In this document: positions 1-7,581 of the stretch, in pieces
Position numbering within the stretch: position 1 is the stretch's first letter
Layout of the letters: every line of letters begins with the position of its first letter
Assembly: GCA_035267185.1 (NCBI GenBank)
Contig: DATFLY010000098.1
Span: 1 to 13,428 of the forward strand
Direction: 5' to 3'
Length of the DNA: 13,428 nucleotides
Origin: JAUIBE01 sp035267185
Lineage (GTDB): Bacteria; Pseudomonadota; Gammaproteobacteria; Xanthomonadales; SZUA-36
The notes under the pieces: model-generated
What the model saw: the letters and a program-made list of their open reading frames with translations, nothing else
Databases searched by the model: none
What the model was told of the DNA's origin: nothing
Made by a program: the position numbers and the translations under genes

Positions 1-488
1 AGCTCTTTCCAACTCGCGCCGCCATCAGTGGTCTTGAACAGGCCAGCGTCCTCGACGCCCGCGTAAACAGTGTCTGGATCATGGAGCGAGGGTTCGAGAT
101 GCCACACCCGGGCGAATTCCCATGGATGCGGCGTACCGTCATACCACTGGTGCGTGGTCAGCGGTTTGCCGGTTTCATCCGATGTGTCGTAGACGAACTT
201 GTTGCTCTCGCCCTGGGGCATGCCCATCTGATCCGGCTCAATCCCATCGGGCGAACCCGGCTGAAACCAGGTCTTACCGCCATCATCAGACCGATTGATG
301 ATCTGGCCAAACCAGGCACTGGTCTGGGAGACATAGAGACGGTCGGGATCAACAGGTGATCCTTTGGCGTGATAGATTTCCCAGCCCGCGAAATGCGGCC
401 CTGAGACCTGCCAGTCTTTTCTGGCTTCATCAGAAGTCAGGATGAACAAACCCTTGCGCGTTCCGGCCAGCACTCTTGTTGCGCCCAT
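1..488 (-). CDS. BNR/Asp-box repeat propeller protein (C-terminus beyond window)
   Basis: Partial gene: the first 162 codons are present and the frame stays open to the window edge. The ATG at 486-488 follows a perfect AGGAGGT ribosome site about 5 bases upstream, which fixes the start. The protein begins MGATRVLAGTRKGLFILTSD and has no signal peptide. Two Asp-box motifs (S/T-x-D-x-G-x-T/S-W) are visible, SDDGGKTW near residue 74 and TTDGGASW near residue 154. The repeated 'DPDxxYxG/S' strands before them are typical of sialidase/YCF48/VPS10-type beta-propellers. Proteins of this type (WD40/YVTN/BNR-like, 'glycosyl hydrolase' in many annotations) are common, and most have no known activity. 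It is the last visible gene of the minus-strand operon, 47 bases after the E1-like gene. No catalytic residues can be assigned from the part seen. Confidence 0.85.
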   Translation of the reverse strand, partial: MGATRVLAGTRKGLFILTSDEARKDWQVSGPHFAGWEIYHAKGSPVDPDRLYVSQTSAWFGQIINRSDDGGKTWFQPGSPDGIEPDQMGMPQGESNKFVYDTSDETGKPLTTHQWYDGTPHPWEFARVWHLEPSLHDPDTVYAGVEDAGLFKTTDGGASWKE

Positions 489-535
489 GCGAACCTCCTC
501 TCAATCGGGTCAGTAAAAAGTATCAGAGCCCTTTT

Positions 536-1621
536 TTAATTTCCCACGTATTTAGAATAGACGCTCTTCGCGACACTCGCCTCTCCCGTGCCTTTGACAA
601 TGGCACGACCGTCGGCGAACAGCGTGATCTCATATTTATGACCGGCCTCCCCCACTTCCGCTCGCACCATGAAGTCGTTGCGCCTGACTTCTCCATGCTG
701 GCTCAGTCTCTCGGCAACCTCTTCCAGGTCAATGCCATCAATGGTCTGCTGATGACGAAGCTGAACGGCATCCTGTCCGCAAAGTGCATCTGCACTGGAA
801 CCGGCTTTGCCTTCAAGATACTCGAAGTTCCTGTGCTTGCAACACTGGCAATCGCCATCTTCCCAGACCCGATTAACGCTCAACTGCGAAATGGTGTTGG
901 CCCACAGGTCAATGCTGAGCATGGTGCGGCTGACCTGGGCCAGGTTGCCTGTTAGGATTTTCAAGGCTTCGGCAACCTGGAAATTGGCTATAACTGAAAC
1001 CAATGGCCCCAGCACGCCCACGGTGTCACAGGTTGGTGTCTGTCCCGGGGCCGGCGCTTCCTCGAAGAGACAGCGATAACAGGGCGTTTCGAAACCACCT
1101 TTCTCCCACGAGGTTTCGCCACCGGATGTATGGGGTAATACGGAATAGGCCATGCCAACGGTGCTTACAGCCCCACCGTAAAGATATGGAATCCCGTGTT
1201 TCACTGCGCAGTCGTTGGCCAGGTAGCGGGTCTCGAAGTTATCCAGGCCATCAATCAGTACATCCGTCCCTTCCGCGTAGCGCTCGATGTTCGTGTGGTT
1301 CAGGTCATCGACAATCGCGGTCACCTTTACCTGTGAATTGCTGCGGGCAATCTTTCGTTTTGCGGCTTCCGCCTTGGGAATCTCGTCAGCCACATCCTGT
1401 TCATCAAACAGCACCTGGCGCTGCAGATTGGTCAGCTCAATGAAGTCGCGGTCGATAATTTTGAGATGGCCGACCCCGGCCCGGGCCAGCATGTCAGCAG
1501 AAACAGTTCCAAGCGCGCCACAGCCCATGATCAGAACGGTTGAATTGAGCAAACGTCGCTGACCTTCCTGGCCAAAACCGGGAAGCAGCATCTGACGGTG
1601 GTAACGGGCAAGATCAGCCAT
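536..1621 (-). CDS. ThiF/MoeB/HesA-family adenylyltransferase (E1-like)
   Basis: 361 residues. The family adenylates the C-terminal glycine of ubiquitin-like sulfur carriers (ThiS, MoaD) in the cytoplasm, for thiamine, molybdopterin or related sulfur transfer. Visible features: N-terminal RYHRQMLLPGFG signature; nucleotide loop GCGALG (33-38); IIDRD with Asp57; NLQRQ (65-69) supplying the family arginine; GLDN with Asp127; zinc pairs CYRC (181-184) and CQCC (258-261); candidate catalytic Cys198 in TCDTVGVLGP. Residues ~280-361 form an extra small domain (CGQDAVQL...FADGRAIVKGT...YSKYVG), also seen on some ThiF/MoeB homologues, in place of the rhodanese domain of MoeZ-type proteins. No thiS, moaD or rhodanese gene is nearby, so ThiF and MoeB cannot be told apart. 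It starts 21 bases after the permease stop, in the same operon. Confidence 0.88.
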   Translation of the reverse strand: MADLARYHRQMLLPGFGQEGQRRLLNSTVLIMGCGALGTVSADMLARAGVGHLKIIDRDFIELTNLQRQVLFDEQDVADEIPKAEAAKRKIARSNSQVKVTAIVDDLNHTNIERYAEGTDVLIDGLDNFETRYLANDCAVKHGIPYLYGGAVSTVGMAYSVLPHTSGGETSWEKGGFETPCYRCLFEEAPAPGQTPTCDTVGVLGPLVSVIANFQVAEALKILTGNLAQVSRTMLSIDLWANTISQLSVNRVWEDGDCQCCKHRNFEYLEGKAGSSADALCGQDAVQLRHQQTIDGIDLEEVAERLSQHGEVRRNDFMVRAEVGEAGHKYEITLFADGRAIVKGTGEASVAKSVYSKYVGN

Positions 1622-1642
1622 GTGCCTATTCTACTGCGATGA

Positions 1643-2989
1643 CTATTCGATGCTATCCCGATTGTCCAGATGTCGAACCCGTTTAAGCCAAAGGTATACC
1701 GGCAACGACACTGCAATCATGATGAGGGCATAGCCGGCAGTTTCAGGAGCGGTATAGGCCTGGAACAATGACATTGCCATCCAGCCAACAAGGCAAACCA
1801 CCGTGGTCAGGGGGTGTCCCCAGGCTCGAAACGGCCTGTCTGCGTCCGGTCTCTTACGGCGCAGCAAGGCAACCCCGGCAATCAGCACAACGTAAAGCAC
1901 AATAAAGAGGAACACATTCAGTGTCAGCAGAAACTCGAATCCACCCACCAGGATCAGGCCGACAGAAACAAACCATGTGATCAGCACCGCGATCACCGGG
2001 TTTCCGCGTTTTCCGACCCTGGCAGCGCTGTCAATACCGAGGTGGTCGGCAGAAAGTGCATATAACACCCGGGAACCGGCCAGGTAGCTGACATTCTGGT
2101 GGGCCAACAGGATGAGTATGGCCGCCACCACAACCGTGGTCGCGGCTGCTGGAGACACAGCCAGTTCGAGGGCTGTCGCCAGCGCCAGGTCCTCTCCGAC
2201 AAGGTTACTCAATGGAACACTGAACGCCAGGGCCGCCATCAGGCCGATGTAAAGGATGAATACAGCAACAACACCACGCACGCACGACCGTGCCACTTCT
2301 CCACCACCGCCCTTGATCTCGCCGCCGAAATAGCAGGCGTACAACCAACCGTCGTAAGTGAAAATAATGGCCGCAGCGACCAGGCCCCAACCTGCAAGAC
2401 TTGAATCCAGGGGCTCCTGAAGCGCCATTTCGGGCGCGCCATTACCAAGCAGAAGGGCCAGCGTAAACCCGATGACAATCATCGCCATGCAGGCCGCCGC
2501 GACTTCCTGCACTCGCGCCGAAAGCAAGACACCACGCAATTGCACAAGGGCAAAAACAGAAGTCACAAGAATGGCCACTGCTGGTCGATACACGTCTTCA
2601 AAAGGCACCAACAGGCTGATGTACTCAACCACCACCGCAGCCTTTAGTGCGATGGTGGCGGTAAAACTGAGCCAGTCGACCCAGCCGATAACAAAACCCG
2701 GATAGCGCCCGAAAGCACGCCTGACCAGCACATAAACACCGCCGGATCGTGGTGTCATGCCCACAAGTTCTGCGGCAACACCCACGCTCATCAACACAAA
2801 AATTCCACCCAGCAGCCACAGGGCGGTAAACAGCCACGGATCGTTGACGATTGTGGCGATTTCGCCCGGCGTGCGCAGGATGCCGAGCCCGATCATGGTG
2901 CCCAATACGGCTGCGATGCCAAAGACACCCGATAGAACGCGTTTCAGTTCTGGTTTCGGAAGTGAAGGGGATTCAGCCGAGGTATTCAA
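1643..2989 (-). CDS. APC-superfamily amino-acid permease
   Basis: 448 residues with about 12 hydrophobic segments, the usual size and topology for an amino acid-polyamine-organocation transporter in the inner membrane. TM1 carries the broken-helix substrate motif GTMIGLGILRTPG (30-42). The TM2-TM3 signature PRSGGVYVLVRRAFG is at 80-94, the TM6 motif TYDGW at 211-215, and the SRVLYALSADH loop at 306-316, all hallmarks of the LAT/APC group. Such carriers move amino acids, alone with protons or in exchange; the substrate cannot be read here. The start is preceded by a weak AAGAAG ribosome site. It lies 37 bases after the haem protein gene and 21 bases before the E1-like gene, so co-transcription is likely. 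Confidence 0.9.
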   Translation of the reverse strand: MNTSAESPSLPKPELKRVLSGVFGIAAVLGTMIGLGILRTPGEIATIVNDPWLFTALWLLGGIFVLMSVGVAAELVGMTPRSGGVYVLVRRAFGRYPGFVIGWVDWLSFTATIALKAAVVVEYISLLVPFEDVYRPAVAILVTSVFALVQLRGVLLSARVQEVAAACMAMIVIGFTLALLLGNGAPEMALQEPLDSSLAGWGLVAAAIIFTYDGWLYACYFGGEIKGGGGEVARSCVRGVVAVFILYIGLMAALAFSVPLSNLVGEDLALATALELAVSPAAATTVVVAAILILLAHQNVSYLAGSRVLYALSADHLGIDSAARVGKRGNPVIAVLITWFVSVGLILVGGFEFLLTLNVFLFIVLYVVLIAGVALLRRKRPDADRPFRAWGHPLTTVVCLVGWMAMSLFQAYTAPETAGYALIMIAVSLPVYLWLKRVRHLDNRDSIE

Positions 2990-3026
2990 TCATTATTCTT
3001 CTTATTGAGTACCCCTTTATAACACG

Positions 3027-5963
3027 CTACTCGAAGTCATCAACAAATATCAGCCCCTGGACCGTGCTGAATTTTCGATCAATACGCCTCACGTTGCCCT
3101 GGATGTCCTTTACCTCGATATAGACGCGAGCCGACTCCATGGAATCCGGCACACCGCCGAGTGAAATTTCATAGACGCCGTCATTCGTCATGACTGCCAG
3201 GTCTGCAAGTTCTGCCAGTGGCGGCCTTCCGGCCACCGAAAACGTGGTTGTTACAGACAGGGTCGACAGATCGATTCCCGAGTTCGCATCTGCCATTCCA
3301 AACCTGAGACTGGTGAACCCGGAAAGATCCAGTCCGGCACGCGGGCTGCTGAGCGTCAATGTTGGCTTCAGGTCATCAAGGAACCAGCCGAACTCATCGC
3401 CAGGCGTTCCTTCTGCTGTATCGATGGGACAACCCAGGTCAATCCATCGTGCGAACATCATTTTCTCGTCAATGGTCAGTGGCGTTACGCCAGAGCCCGT
3501 TGGTGGCATGATGGTGCCGGTGTAATCCAGATCCGCCTCGTTGGGGTGCGCGCCGGCGGGCAGCGTGGCCGGGTCGCCAGGTACAGATTCAGTAGGATGA
3601 TCAGCATTGGTCCAGCCATCCAGGCGCTCGCCAAATAATTTCCATATCAACAAGCTGCGGCGGCTCTGGAATTTACGAATATAGCGACTGGCGTTGGTCT
3701 GTCGCCAGACCGGACCAAACGTGATGACAGGCGGATAGCCCCAGTCGGCATCCTGGTCATCTGCAAGTCGCTTGTAGTCGCCCGGCACGCCGCCATGGTT
3801 TTCCAGGTCATCCAGCACCAGGTTCCCTGGTGGGTCCGGATCATCCTGCGTGTGACAGGATACGCAGCTGCGTTGCAGGATGGGCCTGATGTCACGATGA
3901 AACTCTACATCTGACAAAGGCTGGTTGAACAGATGAAGATCCGGCTCACCCGAACCATCCTGCGTCACCATCGGCGTGACGCTCGCCAAATCATAGATTT
4001 CATAATCCGGCAACGCGGCAGCAGTCGAATCGAAATCAAGCGGCATCTGGCTGTGGGCGTGACAACCGCCGCAATCATTTCGCACTTCGCCCGGACGCAC
4101 CTGGTGCCAGGTCTGGGCCATGTTCAATACCATTCCGTTTCGGTCAATGGTCTGGAAAGTGAACGGTGTGTCTGCCGGGATTTTCGCCAGGAAACTGGTG
4201 TCGGGGTTGCCCTCGGGATCAAGCACCGGGGCGCCCCCGGAATCAAACTTGCGAAGCGGAATTTCACCCAGGATGCGATGGCGTTCATTGGCGAAATTCC
4301 TGAACTTGTAGCCCTCATTCGGCCCGTAGCTGCGGTGGGTGTTGGGCTCCAGCCCCACAATTCTCACCGCCCAGATTTCGGAATCGTCATAAAGCCCGGC
4401 ATCCGCGCCCTGGGCGCCCCAGTTACTGGAGGCACCGTTCTCTGAGGTGTTGAAGGGATCCAGGCCATCAAAATCAGCCTCGCCATCACCCGGAAAACTG
4501 TCGCGCTTGTAGAAGCTGCTGGTTCCCACCAGGCCGAAAGGGGTTCCCTCAGGTAATTCTGCGTGTTGAGACCCGTCATTCGGAAGCCATGGAATTTCAT
4601 CGGGATTGTGCACGCCGTGAATGGCGGCGTAAGTCACAACAGCCCTTGGCCACGCCTCGTTATAAGCCGGGTCATTCCTGATCAGGACAAGGTCATCCGG
4701 GCTGTTGGCAATGTCTGCGTTGGGCATCACGTAAAGGCCCGCATCGTAATAAGGCATGGGTGTTGGCCGGTTCAGGTCATTGGCAGGCCCAGGCGTCCAA
4801 ACCACCAGCAGGTCGTTGTTTGGTGCTGCCGATGGATGTGTGAACTTGCCTACCCGAACGCCATCATTGCCTTCTGGTGCCGCGTTATCGTTTCCATGGG
4901 TAAACGGTGTAATGCTGTACATGCCATAGGGTGTAAACGGCATTTGAAACGGGTACGAAAAGCCGCCACTGACCGTCTGGTCAATCGGGGGATTCAGACT
5001 TGGAAATGGGCTTCCGAATGCCGGCTCTCCGGCAGGAACCGTCACCGGGAACCGATAAAGGGCACCAAAGCCGTTGTTGTTGAGGTTGTAGTAATCAACC
5101 ACCACCAGGTCGCCATTGGATAACTGTGTCATGAAGTGAAAGCCCTGAGGCTGCCGAAAGGCGCTGACCAGTGGCACCCAATTTCGTCCATCCGGGTAGA
5201 TGGCCCAGATGCCCCAGAGGCGCCGATCCCGCAAACCCTGGCTTTCATAGCTGGAAAACATGATCCGGCCATCCTGCAGAACGGTTGGATGAAGAGCGCT
5301 GTTGATGCTCATGGGCGCGATGGGCTCGATATTGGCACCGTCCTCATCCATCACGTAAAGCTGCATAGTCGGGTTTGTGAATGTCTTTGGCGGCGTATAG
5401 CCATCGCGGTTACTGGTAAATGCGATCCGTCCGCCAGGCAGCGGCATCGGGCCGAGATTCAGAATCCCGTATCCCAGGCGATTGAAGCCCGAGGGTGGAT
5501 TCAGGGGATTGGATTCATCCCAGTTGCCGGCACCCGTGTTGGGCGTGAATTCACCATGGGTGAGTTGCTCGATTTGACGAGACTGAAGATTGATTCGAAA
5601 AATATCAGCGCCCTGACGAGGCAGGTCACCACGCTGGGAATTCAAATCCGTCTGGTCGTGAAACAATGCGTAGTAAACCCACTGGGCATCAAACGACACG
5701 AAGGGGTCTGTCACCGAGCAGTCGGTGCAATCGATAAGAATTTCTTCACTGCCATCGGGATGTAGCAGCACAAGGTCCGCACCAGGATCAATTCGTCCCG
5801 GGTGAAATATTTCAGGCCATGTGGTGTTCTGGTTGTCGCCAAAACGTGGTTGTCGAACGTAAACAATATCGTAATCGACGGGCTGGCTGCCGGCTTTTAG
5901 CGGGATACAGAAAACCGTGCTGGTCAGCAAACCAGCAAACACGATTATCCGGAGGAATTGCAC
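3027..5963 (-). CDS. Exported beta-propeller di-haem cytochrome c protein, HzsA-like
   Basis: 978 residues from the GTG at 5961-5963. I prefer it to the ATG at 5984 because GGGAGG lies 9 bases before the GTG and the protein then opens directly with a signal peptide (QFLRIIVFAGLLTSTVFCIP). Residue numbers below count from the upstream ATG (subtract 7). PD40/TolB-like propeller blades lie at ~40-560 (RIAFTSNRDG 186-195, LYVMDEDGAN 209-218, IWAIYPDGR 259-267). Haem site 1 is CGGCH (638-642), after PFTFQTIDRNGMVLN and RPGE. Haem site 2 is CVSCH (707-711), after FHRDIRPILQ, with Met826 in TIMPP as probable sixth ligand. An Ig-like domain follows (~868-975), then the tail LIFVDDFE. This order resembles the hydrazine synthase alpha subunit and its relatives outside anammox bacteria. 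No hzsB or hzsC is adjacent, so hydrazine synthesis is not claimed. It probably acts as a periplasmic or surface redox protein. First gene of the four-gene operon. Confidence 0.85.
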   Translation of the reverse strand: MQFLRIIVFAGLLTSTVFCIPLKAGSQPVDYDIVYVRQPRFGDNQNTTWPEIFHPGRIDPGADLVLLHPDGSEEILIDCTDCSVTDPFVSFDAQWVYYALFHDQTDLNSQRGDLPRQGADIFRINLQSRQIEQLTHGEFTPNTGAGNWDESNPLNPPSGFNRLGYGILNLGPMPLPGGRIAFTSNRDGYTPPKTFTNPTMQLYVMDEDGANIEPIAPMSINSALHPTVLQDGRIMFSSYESQGLRDRRLWGIWAIYPDGRNWVPLVSAFRQPQGFHFMTQLSNGDLVVVDYYNLNNNGFGALYRFPVTVPAGEPAFGSPFPSLNPPIDQTVSGGFSYPFQMPFTPYGMYSITPFTHGNDNAAPEGNDGVRVGKFTHPSAAPNNDLLVVWTPGPANDLNRPTPMPYYDAGLYVMPNADIANSPDDLVLIRNDPAYNEAWPRAVVTYAAIHGVHNPDEIPWLPNDGSQHAELPEGTPFGLVGTSSFYKRDSFPGDGEADFDGLDPFNTSENGASSNWGAQGADAGLYDDSEIWAVRIVGLEPNTHRSYGPNEGYKFRNFANERHRILGEIPLRKFDSGGAPVLDPEGNPDTSFLAKIPADTPFTFQTIDRNGMVLNMAQTWHQVRPGEVRNDCGGCHAHSQMPLDFDSTAAALPDYEIYDLASVTPMVTQDGSGEPDLHLFNQPLSDVEFHRDIRPILQRSCVSCHTQDDPDPPGNLVLDDLENHGGVPGDYKRLADDQDADWGYPPVITFGPVWRQTNASRYIRKFQSRRSLLIWKLFGERLDGWTNADHPTESVPGDPATLPAGAHPNEADLDYTGTIMPPTGSGVTPLTIDEKMMFARWIDLGCPIDTAEGTPGDEFGWFLDDLKPTLTLSSPRAGLDLSGFTSLRFGMADANSGIDLSTLSVTTTFSVAGRPPLAELADLAVMTNDGVYEISLGGVPDSMESARVYIEVKDIQGNVRRIDRKFSTVQGLIFVDDFE

Positions 5964-5987
5964 GATGGCTGACCTCCCTGTCATTAC

Positions 5988-6006
5988 GGTCGCGATCCGT
6001 GCGACC
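5988..6006. promoter_or_regulatory. Dyad in the divergent intergenic region (possible operator)
   Basis: Perfect 6-bp inverted repeat GGTCGC / GCGACC with a 7-bp spacer. It lies between the predicted extended -10 box and the preferred start codon of the HzsA-like gene, about where the transcript would begin. A regulator could bind here, or the mRNA leader could fold; the sequence does not decide. A 6-bp dyad can occur by chance. Confidence 0.3.
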
Positions 6007-6020
6007 AGTCATCGTAAAAA

Positions 6021-6029
6021 AATATACCA
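6021..6029 (-). promoter_or_regulatory. Extended -10 promoter element for the HzsA-like operon
   Basis: Read on the minus strand the sequence is TGGTATATT: a TG one base before the -10 hexamer TATATT, the extended -10 arrangement for sigma-70. No good -35 box is seen, which such promoters tolerate. The expected leader to the GTG start is about 50 bases. The call rests on one motif in an AT-rich spot. Confidence 0.4.
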
Positions 6030-6061
6030 TAGCTGACCATGACTTTTCAGAAACCCCACCT

Positions 6062-6775
6062 GTGACAAAGCTGATCAGGAAACCTCGCCTGGCATTGGCG
6101 CTGCTGATTCTTGCCGCATTGGTGGCCACTGCTGTGTTCCTGCCGCTGGAGGAAATGGTGGCCGATTTGCAGGCCTGGGTAGACGCGAATCCGGATTGGT
6201 CGTTTCCGGTCGTAACCGGATGCCTGGTGGCAGGAATCCTGTTGCTGCTGCCGGCTGCTGTCATGATGATGATTGCGGGATTCCTGTTCGGCATCACCAA
6301 GGGCTTTATGGCTGTGTGGGTCGCCACGCTGTTCGCTTCGACAGCTGCTTTCCTGATTGGCAGGAAACTGGCGCGGCCCCTGATCAAGCGCCGACTGGCA
6401 CGAAAACCCGAATACGAGGTGATCGACGAAGCCATTCGTCGCAAAGGGTTTTACGTGGTCCTGCTGACACGCCTGGTGCTGTTTTTACCGTTTCCCCTGC
6501 TCAACTACACACATGGCCTGACGGACGTGCGGCTGCGCGATTATCTGCTGGGTACTATGATTGGCATGGTGCCACCGATATTCCTGTTTGTTTACCTGGG
6601 AACGCTGGCATCAAACGTGGCTGATATCGTCAATGGACGTGTGGAACTTGAGGGAATGCAGCTGACACTGGTGATTGCAGCTGCAACGGCAGTGGTGGTC
6701 GTGGTGGCACTGATCGTCGTGGCTGCCAGACGCGCACTCAGGGCTGAAATCGCTAAGGCTGCCGAGGAACACTAG
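6062..6775 (+). CDS. TVP38/TMEM64 family (VTT/DedA-like) inner-membrane protein
   Basis: 237 residues from the GTG at 6062, the usual family size. The frame is open much further upstream, but that part overlaps the promoter and 5' end of the divergent gene and encodes no membrane-like sequence, so I take the GTG just before TKLIRKPR. Its ribosome site is weak. Features: TM helix at ~9-27, hydrophobic segment 48-70, re-entrant glycine motif AGFLFG (72-77), FLIGRKLAR (97-105), family core LLTRLVLFLPFPLLNYTHGLT (134-154) with its conserved Arg, Pro and Asn, then TM segments at ~162-184 and ~200-222. VTT proteins are implicated in lipid handling or membrane homeostasis and often annotated only by family; the specific role here is unknown. 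The next gene, aqpZ, follows after 92 bases and has its own ribosome site. Confidence 0.85.
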   Translation: MTKLIRKPRLALALLILAALVATAVFLPLEEMVADLQAWVDANPDWSFPVVTGCLVAGILLLLPAAVMMMIAGFLFGITKGFMAVWVATLFASTAAFLIGRKLARPLIKRRLARKPEYEVIDEAIRRKGFYVVLLTRLVLFLPFPLLNYTHGLTDVRLRDYLLGTMIGMVPPIFLFVYLGTLASNVADIVNGRVELEGMQLTLVIAAATAVVVVVALIVVAARRALRAEIAKAAEEH

Positions 6776-6867
6776 ATCCCCGGGTTTGCCATTGCGGGCG
6801 CGGTATTCATCGTCCTTTTGAGGGCAAACGGACCTGCGTCACTCTGGGTTTTGAGAGGAGTAGAAAA

Positions 6868-7557
6868 ATGAGAAAATATGGTGCCGAATTTATTGGAACA
6901 TTCTGGTTGGTGCTGGGTGGTTGCGGCAGCGCAGTTCTGGCTGCAGCATTCCCTGATGTCGGAATTGGCCTGCTGGGGGTTTCACTGGCATTTGGTCTGA
7001 CTGTTCTGACCATGGCATACGCCATCGGTCATATTTCCGGCTGCCACCTCAACCCGGCTGTGTCTTTCGGCCTTTGGGCCGGCGGGCGATTTCCGGCAAA
7101 GGACCTGGTGCCGTACATCATTGCCCAGGTGCTCGGTGGCCTGGCTGCCGGCGGCGTCCTTTACCTGATTGCAAGCGGCCAGGCTGGCTTTGATGTGTCA
7201 GCCGGATTTGCATCGAACGGTTATGGTGAGCACTCACCCGGCGGTTACAGCATGCAGGCAGCACTGATCACCGAGGTCGTGATGACCATGATGTTCATTT
7301 TCGTGATCATGGGTGCAACTGACAAGAGAGCACCGGCAGCCCTGGCGCCCGTCGCGATTGGTCTGTGCCTGACGCTGATCCACCTGATCAGTATTCCGGT
7401 CACCAACACATCGGTTAACCCTGCTCGCAGCACGGGCGTTGCCATTTACGTGGGCGACTGGGCTGTTTCCCAGCTCTGGATGTTCTGGGTAGCGCCCATT
7501 GTCGGCGCAATCATTGGCGCGGTGATCTATAAATTTGTAGCCGGCTCAGAGGAATAA
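6868..7557 (+). CDS. aqpZ: Aquaporin Z, water channel
   Basis: 229 residues, the normal AqpZ length. MIP-family six-helix channel with both NPA boxes: LNPAVS (61-66) and VNPARS (183-188). The selectivity filter matches the water-specific type: Phe42, His172, Thr181 and Arg187 fit the E. coli AqpZ filter (Phe43, His174, Thr183, Arg189). This makes a glycerol facilitator unlikely. The N-terminus KYGAEFIGTFWLVLGGCGSA is typical AqpZ. Start ATG is preceded by GAGAGGAG about 8 bases upstream. It lets water cross the inner membrane passively during osmotic change. It ends 24 bases from the convergent sensor-kinase gene. Its closeness to a two-component system may be coincidental, as no shared promoter exists. 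Confidence 0.96.
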   Translation: MRKYGAEFIGTFWLVLGGCGSAVLAAAFPDVGIGLLGVSLAFGLTVLTMAYAIGHISGCHLNPAVSFGLWAGGRFPAKDLVPYIIAQVLGGLAAGGVLYLIASGQAGFDVSAGFASNGYGEHSPGGYSMQAALITEVVMTMMFIFVIMGATDKRAPAALAPVAIGLCLTLIHLISIPVTNTSVNPARSTGVAIYVGDWAVSQLWMFWVAPIVGAIIGAVIYKFVAGSEE

Positions 7558-7581
7558 AACGCTTCCGGAGGGTTTCTGAAT

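Noticed and set aside
3933..5765. Long plus-strand ORFs (170, 186 and 209 codons) opposite the HzsA-like gene
   Set aside because: They are antisense shadows: no ribosome sites, no domain likeness, while the minus-strand frame is continuous with clear motifs.
5819..6061. 81-codon N-terminal extension of the VTT-family gene from the ATG at 5819
   Set aside because: It overlaps the 5' end and promoter of the divergent gene, has no family likeness, is rich in Arg and Cys, and would make the protein far longer than its family.
7557..7575. Imperfect palindrome AAACGCTTCCGGAGGGTTT between aqpZ and the kinase gene as a bidirectional terminator
   Set aside because: The stem has a mismatch and a G-T pair, almost no loop, and no T-run on either side.
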